Assembly (NCBI RefSeq): GCF_035917455.1
Contig: NZ_CP109078.1
Coordinates: 3,596,001-3,660,000 of the forward strand
DNA: 64,000 nucleotides
Direction of reading: 5' to 3'
Origin: Micromonospora sp. NBC_01796
GTDB taxonomy: Bacteria > Actinomycetota > Actinomycetes > Mycobacteriales > Micromonosporaceae
Of this stretch, positions 48,079 to 56,570 are shown one piece after another (positions within the stretch are counted from its first letter, which is position 1; each line of letters opens with the position of its first letter). The translations under genes were made by a program, and so were the position numbers. The notes beneath the pieces were generated by a model, which did not search any database, had not been told where the DNA came from, and saw only the letters and a program-made list of their open reading frames with translations.

Positions 48079-49295
48079 CGATGCTCGAAGACTCACTGCG
48101 GGCCATGTTCGCCGACCGGACCCAGTCGTTGCCCTCGATCAACGATCCGGCCGCCGTCGCGATCCGTCGCGGACGCGCGGCCCGCCGCCGCCGGACAGCG
48201 GCCTCCTCGGTCGCCGCCGCGCTGGCGATGCTGGTCACCGTCGGCGGGATCGTGTCGCTGCGGGACCTCTCCGGCGGCAACGGCGGCCGGGAGAACCCGG
48301 TGATCGCCTTCAACGGCCAACCCGACGCCGAACCCACCGGCCCACCGGTCGAGCCCCGCCCCACCACCGACACCGGCATCGGCCTGGACCTGTGGGCCGG
48401 CGACCGGCTCTGGACCACCGACGGCCGGTCGCTCCCGCTGGCCGGGGTCGGCACGGTGACCCGGATCTACCGGGTCCCCACCGGCTGGGTGTACGGCGGG
48501 GCGGGCGGTATCCGGTTCCTGCGTACGGACGGCAGTTCGATCTCGCTCAGCGGCAACCGGGACCGGTGGGTGCTGAGCCCCGGCGGGGACCAGCTCGCCT
48601 TCGTCATCGAGACCGCGCTCTACGTGGCCCGGGTCAGCGATACCGGACTCGCCGTACGGACCAGGGTCGACGTGCCGACCGGCACCTCACCGGTGGGGTT
48701 CCTCGACCGGTCGGTGGTGGTGACCTCCGACTCCGGCGGCTTCGACGTCCTCGATCCCGCGCGGCCCCACCAGCCCAACTGGAACACCGACGTCACCGCG
48801 ATCTACGGTCCCCACGGCGGCGTCCTGCGCGGGCTGGTGAGCGGGACCGGTGAGCAGCAGCCCTGCCTGGCCGAACTCCGCCCGACCGGCAACGGCCTGG
48901 CGGTCGAGCGGACCGGCACCTGCGCGCTGGACCTGGAACGCGGCACCACCGGCGACCGGACCACCCCGGACGGCGCCTGGCTCGCGGAAAGCCGGGCGGA
49001 CGACGTACGCCTGGTCGACCTGGGCGGGGCGGTGGCCGGGCGGACCGAGACGGTCGCCTGTCCGGTCCGTACCACGGTCCCGCCGGCCTGGGCCGACGAC
49101 CGGACCCTGCTCACCGCCGACGACCGGGGTGTGGTCCTGTGCCGGGCCGACGGCACCCAGCGGGTCGTGCCGCTGCCGGCCGGGGTCAGCGCGCAGTGGC
49201 AGTTCGTGCCGAAGCTGACCGCCGCCCAGCCGGCCCCGACGAACACCACCGCCCAGCCACCGCCCACGCCGACCTCGGTGCCGACCGACCGGTGA
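48075..49295 (+). CDS. Single-pass membrane protein with extracytoplasmic propeller-like domain, sigma-linked
   Basis: A 406-residue protein coupled to the sigma gene by an ATGA overlap. A short cytoplasmic N-terminus (1-40: MTMLEDSLRAMFADRTQSLP, then a basic run AIRRGRAARRRR) precedes one membrane helix (about 41-62, ASSVAAALAMLVTVGGIVSL). The exterior part (about 90-380) has repeated four-stranded motifs with DGxxL-type turns (WTTDGRSLPLAGVG, FLRTDGSSISLSGN) like a beta-propeller or TolB-like fold, then a Pro/Thr tail. It has no zinc finger. Its position suggests a membrane sensor or anti-sigma partner (inference). Confidence 0.78.
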   Translation: MTMLEDSLRAMFADRTQSLPSINDPAAVAIRRGRAARRRRTAASSVAAALAMLVTVGGIVSLRDLSGGNGGRENPVIAFNGQPDAEPTGPPVEPRPTTDTGIGLDLWAGDRLWTTDGRSLPLAGVGTVTRIYRVPTGWVYGGAGGIRFLRTDGSSISLSGNRDRWVLSPGGDQLAFVIETALYVARVSDTGLAVRTRVDVPTGTSPVGFLDRSVVVTSDSGGFDVLDPARPHQPNWNTDVTAIYGPHGGVLRGLVSGTGEQQPCLAELRPTGNGLAVERTGTCALDLERGTTGDRTTPDGAWLAESRADDVRLVDLGGAVAGRTETVACPVRTTVPPAWADDRTLLTADDRGVVLCRADGTQRVVPLPAGVSAQWQFVPKLTAAQPAPTNTTAQPPPTPTSVPTDR

Positions 49296-49332
49296 CGACA
49301 ACCCGGGATCCGGGTCGGGGCGTCCAACCAGT

Positions 49333-50559
49333 GTGACCCCGGGCAGGCTCGAACGTGTGCTGCGCGAGTGTCTGGCCGAGCGGGCCGGCACCGCGCCGGG
49401 AGCCGCCGATCCGCCGCCCGTGGCCGCGTACCGAGACCGGGGTCGCGCCGACGAGTTGAGCGCGACCGTACGGCTGCGGGGCCGGAGAATCCGCCGCAGA
49501 CGTAACGCCGTCGCGGGTGCCGCGACCGTCGCGCTGGTCGGCGTACTCGCCGGGGTGGCCGTGCTGCCGATCGGGGACCCGTCGAGCGTCGTCCGGCCCG
49601 GCACCCTGGCCCTGCCGGTCGACGTGGTGGTCCCGGCCGGTCTGCGTACGGTCACCGGTGAACTGGTCGACCTCGCCGCGGTCGGACCCGTGGTGCAGGC
49701 GAGCCGAACCCCGGGCGGTTGGCTGGTCGTCGGGGCGCACCCGCCCGGCCGCTCCACCCTCTGGTACGTCCCGAACACCGGACCGCCGTCGCCGCTGCTG
49801 ACCGACGTACGGGCGGCGGTGGTGGCACCGGACGGGCGGCGGGTCGCCTGGCGGGCCGGCGGCCAACTCCTCCTCGCCCCGGTCGAGCAGGGGCGGCTCG
49901 GCCCGGTCCGGCGCACGGACGCACCGGAGCGGGTCGTACCCGCCGGCTTCGTCGGTGCCGCCGTGCTGCTCCGGCGGCGTACGGTCGGTGCGGACGAGCA
50001 GTACGACCTGTGGTGGCCGGACCGGGGCGCGTACCGGAGGTCCGGCGGGGATCCGGCGATCACCATCTACGGACCGCTGCCGGACGGCCGTACCGTGGTC
50101 GGGCAGTTGCCGGCGGCGGACGGCGACCGCCCCTGCCTGGCCCTGCTGGACGCGGCCCGGGAACTGGCCCCGATCAGGGTGACCTGTGCGCTGCCGCTCG
50201 CCCCCGGCGGGCGCGGCACGATCTCCCCGGACGGCCGCTGGCTGGTCGCCAACGGGGTGTTCGAACACTGGTTCGGCGACACCGCCGGTGCCGGGAACGC
50301 GACGGCCGAACTCGCCCTGGTGATCGACCTGAGCACCGTGTTCGGGTCGGCGCCGGTGATCCGCGCGGCCGGGCCGAGGCTGGCCGGCCCGGTGGCCTGG
50401 ACCGCCGGCGGGATCCTGCTGCACGCCGGGGACCAGGGCCGACTGCTCCGGGTCACCCCGGACCGGGTGCCCGGCCCCGACCCGGTCGTCGACCGGCTTC
50501 CGGTGCCCGAAACCGGGACGAACGACCGGCTCCTGGTGGTCTCCGGCGCCACCGGTTGA
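49333..50559 (+). CDS. Paralogue of the preceding sigma-linked membrane protein
   Basis: A 408-residue protein of the same design: cytoplasmic N-terminus (1-55) ending in the basic run RGRRIRRRRN, one membrane helix (about 57-80, VAGAATVALVGVLAGVAVLP) and an exterior repeat domain (LPDGRTVVGQLPAADGDRPCL matches LVSGTGEQQPCLAEL of its neighbour in position; ISPDGRWLVANG matches TPDGAWLAES). A shared Cys pair, PCL and a later CAL, supports common descent. It lies 37 bp after its paralogue, so the pair probably arose by tandem duplication. GTG start. Confidence 0.76.
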   Translation: MTPGRLERVLRECLAERAGTAPGAADPPPVAAYRDRGRADELSATVRLRGRRIRRRRNAVAGAATVALVGVLAGVAVLPIGDPSSVVRPGTLALPVDVVVPAGLRTVTGELVDLAAVGPVVQASRTPGGWLVVGAHPPGRSTLWYVPNTGPPSPLLTDVRAAVVAPDGRRVAWRAGGQLLLAPVEQGRLGPVRRTDAPERVVPAGFVGAAVLLRRRTVGADEQYDLWWPDRGAYRRSGGDPAITIYGPLPDGRTVVGQLPAADGDRPCLALLDAARELAPIRVTCALPLAPGGRGTISPDGRWLVANGVFEHWFGDTAGAGNATAELALVIDLSTVFGSAPVIRAAGPRLAGPVAWTAGGILLHAGDQGRLLRVTPDRVPGPDPVVDRLPVPETGTNDRLLVVSGATG

Positions 50560-50649
50560 CCGGTGCCGGGCGGTGCCGGTTCAGGCGACCGACCGGGGGG
50601 GCGGTTGTTGCCGGTTCGGGTGCCCGGCCGGGGACGTCCGGGCGGACGG

Positions 50650-50655
50650 TAGCCT
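50650..50655 (+). promoter_or_regulatory. Leaderless -10 element of the PHP gene (TAGCCT)
   Basis: TAGCCT ends 7 nt before the GTG at 50663, and there is no SD. Confidence 0.55.
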
Positions 50656-50662
50656 GGTACCA

Positions 50663-51562
50663 GTGATCGCGTCCGCACCGAACCCCCTGCCCACGCCCGG
50701 TCCGGACGCCCGGATCGACCTGCACGCCCACTCGACGGCCAGCGACGGCACCCTCACCCCGGCCGAGCTGATGCGGGCCGCGGCAGACGCCGGGCTCGAC
50801 ACGGTGGCCATCACCGACCACGACACCACCATCGGCTGGGCGCCCGCGGTCGCGGCACTACCGCCGGGCCTGACCCTGGTACGCGGAGCCGAGCTCTCCT
50901 GCCGCTGGTACGGCACCGAGCCCTCGATCGCCCTGCACCTGCTCGCGTACCTCTTCGACCCGGACTCCCCGGAACTGGTCGCCGAGCTGACCCGGATCCG
51001 GGCCGCCCGTGAGGTACGTGCCGAGCGGATCGTCGAGTCGCTGCGGGCCGACGGGATCGACGTCGACTGGTCCGACATCCAGGCACGGGCGGCCGGCGGG
51101 ACGGTCGGCCGACCGCACATCGCGCAGGCGCTGATCCGGGCCGGCCTGGTCGGCACCACCAGCGAGGCGTTCCAGCCCCGGTGGCTCGGCTGGCGTTACC
51201 GGGCACCAAAGGACGACCTGGACGTCTTCCACGCGATCCGGCTGGTCCGCGAGGCGGGCGGGGTGCCGGTCTTCGCCCACCCCCGGGCCACCCGGCGCGG
51301 CGAGGTGGTGCCGGACTCGTTGATCGTCGACCTGGCCGCCGCCGGGCTGTTCGGGCTGGAAGCCGATCACGAGGATCACTCGCCGACCGAGCAGGCGCAC
51401 GTACGCCGGCTCGCGGCCGAGCTGGGGCTGGTGGTGACGGGTTCGTCGGACTTCCACGGCGAGCACAAGACCGTACGGCTGGGCGCGTTCACCACGTCGG
51501 TCCCGGCGTACGAGCGGATCGTGGCGGAGGCGAGCGGCGTACCCGTGGTTTCTTCGTCCTGA
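50663..51562 (+). CDS. PHP domain phosphoesterase (YciV/RNase AM-like)
   Basis: A 299-residue polymerase-and-histidinol-phosphatase-type metal-dependent phosphoesterase. The trinuclear metal site is built from IDLHAHSTASDGTLTP (HxH), AITDHDTTIGW (Asp-His), LVRGAELSCRW (Glu) and later VFAHPRATRRG and TGSSDFHGEHK (Asp and His). The order and the intervening insertion match the TrpH/YciV group, which hydrolyses 3',5'-nucleoside bisphosphates and RNA 5' ends. It is likely in RNA turnover. Leaderless start. Confidence 0.88.
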   Translation: MIASAPNPLPTPGPDARIDLHAHSTASDGTLTPAELMRAAADAGLDTVAITDHDTTIGWAPAVAALPPGLTLVRGAELSCRWYGTEPSIALHLLAYLFDPDSPELVAELTRIRAAREVRAERIVESLRADGIDVDWSDIQARAAGGTVGRPHIAQALIRAGLVGTTSEAFQPRWLGWRYRAPKDDLDVFHAIRLVREAGGVPVFAHPRATRRGEVVPDSLIVDLAAAGLFGLEADHEDHSPTEQAHVRRLAAELGLVVTGSSDFHGEHKTVRLGAFTTSVPAYERIVAEASGVPVVSSS

Positions 51563-51651
51563 TCGGTACCCGCTGGCTGCTTCGTCCTGATCGGTGGCGA
51601 TGACTGCGGTGGCCTCGCGCACACCGACGTGGGATAACGCGGCGGGCCAAC

Positions 51652-51657
51652 TACCGT
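51652..51657 (+). promoter_or_regulatory. Leaderless -10 element of marC (TACCGT)
   Basis: TACCGT ends 6 nt before the GTG at 51664, and there is no SD. Confidence 0.5.
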
Positions 51658-51663
51658 GACCGG

Positions 51664-52275
51664 GTGGATCTCAAGCTCTTCGTGGAGGTGTTCGTCACCC
51701 TGCTGGTCATCATGGACCCGCCGGGTATGGTGCCGATCTTCCTCGCCCTGACCGGACCGCTCGCCGCCCGCGAACGGAACCGGGCGGCGCGGCAGGCGGT
51801 GACGCTCGCCCTCGGGGTGATCGTGATCTTCGCGGTCGCCGGGCAGACGATCCTCGAGTATCTGCACGTGTCGCTGCCCGCGCTACAGGGCGCGGGTGGG
51901 CTGCTCCTGGTCCTGGTCGCGCTCGAACTGCTGACCGGCAAGGCCGACGACCCCGGCCAGCAGACCACCTCGAACATCGCGCTGGTGCCGCTCGGCACCC
52001 CGCTGCTCGCCGGTCCGGGCGCGATCGTCGCGACCATGCTCTTCGTCCAGGGCGCCGACGGCTTTTCCGACCAGCTCGCCATCGCGCTCGGCATCGTCGC
52101 GGTGATGGCCGCGGTCTGGCTCACCCTCCGGTTCTCCGGCGGCATCGTCCGGGTGCTGCGACCCAGCGGCATCGAGGTGCTCACCCGGATCGCCGGCCTG
52201 CTGCTCGCCGCGATCGCGGTGCAGCTCATCGCCGACGCGGTCAGCGCCTTCGTCAAGGTCTTCCAACAGTCCTGA
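51664..52275 (+). CDS. MarC family integral membrane protein
   Basis: A 203-residue protein with six predicted helices and the MarC signature: LLVIMDPPGMVPIFLALTG near the N-terminus, then IILEYL-type TILEYLHVSLPALQGAGGLL, and the second repeat ALVPLGTPLLAGPGAIVATM, which repeats the PxG-containing half. MarC proteins are related to NAAT-type transporters, and no transported compound is firmly known. It begins at a GTG with a leaderless promoter. Confidence 0.9.
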   Translation: MDLKLFVEVFVTLLVIMDPPGMVPIFLALTGPLAARERNRAARQAVTLALGVIVIFAVAGQTILEYLHVSLPALQGAGGLLLVLVALELLTGKADDPGQQTTSNIALVPLGTPLLAGPGAIVATMLFVQGADGFSDQLAIALGIVAVMAAVWLTLRFSGGIVRVLRPSGIEVLTRIAGLLLAAIAVQLIADAVSAFVKVFQQS

Positions 52276-52333
52276 CGCGCGTGGCGAACGGGCATCGACC
52301 GGACTGTCGGTGGGGGGTGGCAGGATCGGCACC

Positions 52334-53266
52334 GTGCGCAGACCGACCTCACCGGGTAACCGGGCCCCGCGCCCGCGCGGCAACCAGCCGGAGCAGTTGG
52401 GCTTCGAAGGGATGCCGGAGCGGCTCTTCGTCTGCACCCCGAGCAAGCTCGGCAGCTACACCGACTGCCCCCGCCGCTACCGCTACTCGTACCTCGACCG
52501 GCCGACGCCGGTCAAGGGACCGCCCTGGGCGCACAACTCGCTCGGCGCGAGCGTGCACACCGCACTGCGCAACTGGTACGCCCTGCCCGAGGCCAAGCGC
52601 CGACCGGAGGCCCTGCCGGTGCTGCTCAAGGGCACCTGGGTCGGCGAGGGATACCGCGACGACGAGCAGGAGCGGACCGCGTACCGCCGGGCCCTGCAGT
52701 GGCTGGAATCCTATGTGGACACGCTGGAGCCGGGTGTCGAGCCGCTCGGGGTGGAACGGGTGGTCGCGGTCAAGACCTCGGTGCTGGCGTTCAACGGCCG
52801 GACCGACCGGATCGACGCCCGGACCGGCCCCGACGGGCCCGAGCTGGCGATCGTCGACTACAAGACCGGCCGTACGGGCCTGGACGTCGACGACGCGCGG
52901 GGCTCGCAGGCACTCGCGCTCTACGCGTACGCCGCCGAACGGGTGTTCCGCCGCCCCTGCCGCCGGGTCGAACTGCACCACCTGCCGAGCGGCACCGTCG
53001 CCGCGTACGACCACACCCCGGAGTCGATCGCCCGTCAGGTGAGCCGGGCCGAGGACACCGCCCGCGACATCATGGCCGCCGAACGGGCGATCACCGACGG
53101 CACCGACCCGGACGAGGCGTTCCCGGTCGCACCGGGCCCCGGCTGCGCCTGGTGCGACTTCCGGCGTAGCTGCCCCGGCGGGGCCGGCGCCCCGGCCAAG
53201 GATCCGTGGTCGGCAGTCGAGCGCACCCTGCTCCCGGTGACACCGAACGGCCCCGGCGACAACTAG
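52334..53266 (+). CDS. RecB/Cas4-like PD-(D/E)XK exonuclease with Fe-S cluster
   Basis: A 310-residue nuclease. The N-terminal Cys in YTDCPRRYRYSYLDRP and the C-terminal set GCAWCDFRRSCPGG form a 4Fe-4S site as in AddB and Cas4. The catalytic core has FNGRTDRIDAR (Asp) and AIVDYKTGRTGLD (the D-x-K motif DYKTG), followed by a helix with QALALYAYAAERV. No helicase domain is present, so this is the stand-alone RecB-family exonuclease of actinobacteria. It is presumably involved in DNA-end processing. The GTG at 52334 is chosen on promoter spacing (CAGGAT 7 nt before). Confidence 0.88.
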   Translation: MRRPTSPGNRAPRPRGNQPEQLGFEGMPERLFVCTPSKLGSYTDCPRRYRYSYLDRPTPVKGPPWAHNSLGASVHTALRNWYALPEAKRRPEALPVLLKGTWVGEGYRDDEQERTAYRRALQWLESYVDTLEPGVEPLGVERVVAVKTSVLAFNGRTDRIDARTGPDGPELAIVDYKTGRTGLDVDDARGSQALALYAYAAERVFRRPCRRVELHHLPSGTVAAYDHTPESIARQVSRAEDTARDIMAAERAITDGTDPDEAFPVAPGPGCAWCDFRRSCPGGAGAPAKDPWSAVERTLLPVTPNGPGDN

Positions 53267-53342
53267 CCCCTCCCTCCGCTCACGCTCGGGACCGACCGGA
53301 GTCGTCACAGCCGGGCCTCACGTTAGGAGCCGGCCGGGGGCC

Positions 53343-54239
53343 TCACGGTAGGGACCGGCCGGGGTCGGCCAGGCGGGCGGCCCGCGCCTGTGCCGCCTGG
53401 TAGATCGGGCCCTCGATGTAGCGGCGCGGGACCGCGTTCAGCGCCAACCGCAGCGTTCGTGCGCCGAGTTCGGCCGACCGGTCCGTGGTCGGCAGGCCGA
53501 GCCCTCCGTAGAGCCGCCGGGCCCAGGACGGCAGCAGGCCGAACGCGGTGCCGGCGATCCCGAAGTAGGCCAGCCGGGCCGGACCGAGGCTGAGCCAGAG
53601 GCGGGTCGGCCGGCTCACCTTCCAGGGAATCGGCGGTGCGGTGAGGAACAGCGCGATCTCGGCCGCGTCCCTGGTCATCCGCAGGTGCGGTCGCATCTCC
53701 CGGTAGTAGTCGGCGACGGCGGCAGCCGTACCGGGCACGGTCTCCGGGTCGAGGCCGACCAGGGCCGCGGCCCGCCGCTGCTCGGCGTAGTACGCGTCGG
53801 TCTCGGCGTCGGACAACCGCAGACCGGCCCGCCGGGCGGTGCTGAGGAACGACTCCACCTCGGCCACGTGCACCCAGCGCAGCAGGTCCGGGGCGTCGAT
53901 CCGGAACTCCTGCCCGGTCTCCGGGTCCGTGGCCCGCATCCGCGCGTGCAGTGCGGTCAACCGCCGCCCGGCCGCCTCCGCCTCGGCGGTCGTGCCGTAG
54001 ACGGTGGTGCCGACGTAGCGAGCGGTGCGGACCAGGCGACCCCACGGGTCGGATCTGAAATCGCTGTTCTGGGCCACCCCGGCCATCGCCCTCGGGTGCA
54101 GCGCCTGGAGGTAGAACGAGCGCAGCCCGGCGACCAGCAGAATCGGCTCCCGATGCACCTTCCAGGTGACCGAACCGGGACCGAACAGGCCGAGGTCGTC
54201 GTCCGGGTCCGGTTCCGCTCGCTGGTCATCCGGGTTCAT
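53343..54239 (-). CDS. MpaB-like oxygenase family protein (DUF2236)
   Basis: A 298-residue helical protein of the latex-clearing/MpaB group. The conserved HPRAMAGVAQNSDFRSDPWG carries the first His; RWVHVAEVESFLSTAR carries the second His and acidic residues; and YYREMRPHLRMTRDA lies in the following helix. These His residues probably bind a heme b as in rubber-oxygenase-type proteins. The substrate is unknown. The ATG at 54239 begins MNPDDQRAEPDPDDDLGLFG. It follows the fur gene on the same strand with 77 bp between, possibly in one transcript. Confidence 0.85.
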   Translation of the reverse strand: MNPDDQRAEPDPDDDLGLFGPGSVTWKVHREPILLVAGLRSFYLQALHPRAMAGVAQNSDFRSDPWGRLVRTARYVGTTVYGTTAEAEAAGRRLTALHARMRATDPETGQEFRIDAPDLLRWVHVAEVESFLSTARRAGLRLSDAETDAYYAEQRRAAALVGLDPETVPGTAAAVADYYREMRPHLRMTRDAAEIALFLTAPPIPWKVSRPTRLWLSLGPARLAYFGIAGTAFGLLPSWARRLYGGLGLPTTDRSAELGARTLRLALNAVPRRYIEGPIYQAAQARAARLADPGRSLP

Positions 54240-54316
54240 CAGCCAAGAGTGCCACCGTCGGTGGCCCCGGGTCGCGCGCTTGCCTCGGCGGCGGGGGCGC
54301 CGCTCGTACCGGTCGG

Positions 54317-54742
54317 CTACTGGTCGGCGGTGCGGTGCTGCTGGCAGTTCGGGCAGAGGCCCCAGAAGGTGACCTCGGCCTCGTCGACCTCGAAGCCGCC
54401 GGCGTCCTTCGGATCCAGGCAGGGCGCCGAACCGTGGACGCAGTCGACGTCCGCGATCTCCCCGCAGCTCCGGCAGACCACGTGGTGATGGTTGTCGCCG
54501 GCTCGTGCCTCGTACCGGGCGGGGCTGCCGGCCGGTTCGATCCGCCGGGAGAGACCGGCCCGCGACAGCGCCCCGAGTACGTCGTAGACCGCCTGGGTGG
54601 AGACGGAGTCGAGACGCTGGCGGACCCGTTGCAGGATCTCGTCGACCTCCAGGTGTCCACCACCGGCGAGCACCTCGAGCACGGCGAGACGAGGCCGGGT
54701 GACCCGAAGGCCCCTCGACCGCAGCATCTCCTCGCCCGTCAT
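54317..54742 (-). CDS. Fur family transcriptional regulator
   Basis: A 141-residue Fur-family repressor. The winged HTH (about 1-75) includes LRVTRPRLAVLEVLAGGGHL and VSTQAVYDVLGALSRAGLSR. The dimerisation domain has HHHVVCRSCGEIADVDC (histidine cluster and the first CxxC) and a C-terminal CPNCQQH with the second CxxC, so a structural zinc is expected. FurA/CatR-type regulators govern katG, but no catalase gene is here. The divergent DUF2231 gene is the likely partner. The ATG at 54742 gives the typical family length. Confidence 0.9.
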   Translation of the reverse strand: MTGEEMLRSRGLRVTRPRLAVLEVLAGGGHLEVDEILQRVRQRLDSVSTQAVYDVLGALSRAGLSRRIEPAGSPARYEARAGDNHHHVVCRSCGEIADVDCVHGSAPCLDPKDAGGFEVDEAEVTFWGLCPNCQQHRTADQ

Positions 54743-54884
54743 GACGCAATAACAGCACGGGTATGCGGGGCCATCAAGCCGTCGCCGATCGCGGTGGTGC
54801 GCGGCACACCCGCCGGCCCAGGTCAGCGGCGAGTTGGGAACCGGGGTGAACCGTACCGGCTCTGCCTTCGTGTACGACTGTTGA

Positions 54885-54897
54885 GGGAAGCGTTCCC
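54885..54897. promoter_or_regulatory. Palindrome in the fur/DUF2231 divergent region
   Basis: GGGAA-GCG-TTCCC is symmetric in its 5-bp arms and lies 53 bp before the DUF2231 GTG. The 54743-54949 gap contains no other clear motif. The form recalls LacI-family sites as much as Fur sites. Confidence 0.45.
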
Positions 54898-54949
54898 GAT
54901 CTATGCGTACCGTGGCTCGCGGTGTGGTCGGCCGCTGGAGGAGGAAATC

Positions 54950-55432
54950 GTGTTCTTGGAAATCATGGGCCTTCCCGTACATCCGTTGGTCGTGCACGCC
55001 GCGGTGGTCTTCGTACCGCTCCTGGTGCTGCTGGCGATCGGGTACGGGATCCTGCCCCGGTTCCGGGCCAAGACCGGCTGGGCGGTGGCGGTCCTGGCCG
55101 TGCTCGCGCCCGCCTCGGCGCTCTTCGCCAAGCTCTCCGGCGAGGAACTGCTGGAGGCACTGATCGCCAAGGGCTACCCGCCGCCGATCGTCGCCCAGCT
55201 CACCGAGCACCAGGAGTACGGCGACCTGCTGTTCTGGTTCAGCCTGGGGCTGGGCATCGTGACCGGGCTGCTGCTCTACGTCACCAGTGCCCGCGCCCGG
55301 AGCACCAACCTGCCGGGCTGGGTGGCGCTGGTGCTCACCGGCCTGGTGATCGTGCTGGGCGTGCTCAGCGCCGTCTACGTCTACCTGACCGGTGACTCGG
55401 GCGCCCAGGTGGTCTGGAACGGGGTGCTCTGA
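54950..55432 (+). CDS. DUF2231 family membrane protein
   Basis: A 160-residue integral membrane protein with four helices. The conserved opening GLPVHPLVVHAAVVFVPLLV (with two His, the likely heme or metal ligands) is diagnostic for DUF2231, as is HQEYGDLLFWFSLGLGIVTG with a third His. A strong SD GGAGGAGG supports the GTG at 54950. It is divergent from fur, so it may be a Fur-controlled redox or iron-related membrane protein (inference). Confidence 0.85.
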   Translation: MFLEIMGLPVHPLVVHAAVVFVPLLVLLAIGYGILPRFRAKTGWAVAVLAVLAPASALFAKLSGEELLEALIAKGYPPPIVAQLTEHQEYGDLLFWFSLGLGIVTGLLLYVTSARARSTNLPGWVALVLTGLVIVLGVLSAVYVYLTGDSGAQVVWNGVL

Positions 55433-55493
55433 CCCGTACCGGTCCCGGAAACGGCTCGGCGCATCAAGCACGGCTCGGCACGGCAAGCCGGGC

Positions 55494-56273
55494 TCAGAAC
55501 AGCAGGCGGGAGCAGAGCAGGCACATCACCACGAGCAGGATCGCCCCGGCGATCAGCCCGATGCCGTACGTCAGCGTCCGGGCGCTCGCCTCCTGCGCTT
55601 CCAGGGCGGGCACGTTCTGGGGCGGCAACGGGCGCGGCGGCGCCGGCTGTACGTGTACCGGTGGCCGCCAGCCCGGTGCCGGCACCGCGCTCTGCGGCGG
55701 GCCGGGATAGCCACCCGGCCCCGATCCCCCCGGCACCCCCTGCGGCGGCCCGAACGCACCGCCCTGCGGCGGCCCGAAGTACGGCGCCGGTGGTACGGCC
55801 GGTGGTGCACCAGCCGGGCCACCGGCGAACGGGGACGGCGGTGGCGTCCCAACCGGGGCGGAGTACAGCGCCGACGCGGCGGTTGGCCGCCCGCCGTTGC
55901 TGCCCGTCCCGGGTGCCGGCGGGCTGCCGTCCGCCGGGGTCGTCGGCGTGCTGTTGCCGGCCGTGACGCTGTCTGCCGGGGTCGTCGGCGTGCTGTTGCC
56001 GGCCGTGACGCTGTCGCCTGCGGGGCGCGCGGACGCCCAGGTTGGTGCGTTGCTGTCTGCCGGGGTCGTGGGCGCGTTGCTGTCGCTGGCGGGGCGGTCG
56101 GACGCCGACGTCGGTGCGTTGCTGTCCGCCGCGGTCGTCGCCGGTGTGCCGGGGAGGTCGGCCGGAGGTGTTCCCGGCGAGCTGGTCGAGGGCTCGGCCG
56201 GCCGCCGCCAGAAGCTGTCGTCGATGGGCTCGTCGCTGGGGGAGGTCACGGCGTTCGACGCTACCCGAGCCAT
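55494..56273 (-). CDS. Proline-rich protein with C-terminal membrane anchor
   Basis: A 259-residue protein of unknown function. About 220 residues are disordered and rich in Pro, Ala, Gly, Ser and Thr, with near-identical repeats DSVTAGNSTPTTPA and related DSNAPTTPAD encoded by a 42-bp tandem DNA repeat at 55933-56016. The C-terminus is a membrane helix (about 236-258, TYGIGLIAGAILLVVMCLLC) with two Cys at the inner face, i.e. a tail-anchored protein. Start uncertain: ATG at 56273 or GTG at 56249. Confidence 0.68.
   Translation of the reverse strand: MARVASNAVTSPSDEPIDDSFWRRPAEPSTSSPGTPPADLPGTPATTAADSNAPTSASDRPASDSNAPTTPADSNAPTWASARPAGDSVTAGNSTPTTPADSVTAGNSTPTTPADGSPPAPGTGSNGGRPTAASALYSAPVGTPPPSPFAGGPAGAPPAVPPAPYFGPPQGGAFGPPQGVPGGSGPGGYPGPPQSAVPAPGWRPPVHVQPAPPRPLPPQNVPALEAQEASARTLTYGIGLIAGAILLVVMCLLCSRLLF
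55933..56016. repeat. 42-bp tandem repeat, two copies
   Basis: Two copies with a 42-bp period begin at GCCGGGGTCGTCGGCGTGCT (55933 and 55975). The copies are identical over about 40 bp. A third, diverged copy follows around 56055. The unit is a multiple of three and stays in the minus-strand reading frame. Confidence 0.85.
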
Positions 56274-56356
56274 CGAGCCACGAGCCGACGCACGCCGGGG
56301 CACGTTCCCGACCGGTGCGCGGGCTCTCGGCCGGTGGGTGGGCTCTCAACCGTGGG

Positions 56357-56362
56357 TAGGCT
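56357..56362 (+). promoter_or_regulatory. Leaderless -10 element of the 62-residue protein gene (TAGGCT)
   Basis: TAGGCT ends 7 nt before the GTG at 56370, and there is no SD. Confidence 0.5.
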
Positions 56363-56369
56363 ACTGAGC

Positions 56370-56558
56370 GTGAAAAGGGTGGACGAGCCTCGGGCGGCCG
56401 GCGCGGGCCTGGACGGCGAGCGTACGGTCGATCTTTCCGACGACGATTTCGTGGTGATCCCCGAGCAGTCGGTCGACGACACCGACCGGGGCTGGGGCGA
56501 GCGTTCGAGTTCCAACGACGAGCGGCTGCTCGCCGACCGCCCACCGCACTGGGACTAG
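56370..56558 (+). CDS. Small conserved acidic protein
   Basis: A 62-residue, acidic, probably disordered protein (VDLSDDDFVVIPEQSVDD; ends ADRPPHWD). No cysteines, signal or membrane segment are present. Similar small proteins occur in this neighbourhood in related actinobacteria, as far as I recall. It is divergent from the proline-rich anchored protein and converges on the SAF gene with 12 bp. The function is unknown; the leaderless promoter supports it being a real gene. Confidence 0.68.
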   Translation: MKRVDEPRAAGAGLDGERTVDLSDDDFVVIPEQSVDDTDRGWGERSSSNDERLLADRPPHWD

Positions 56559-56570
56559 TCGGCGGCGGAG

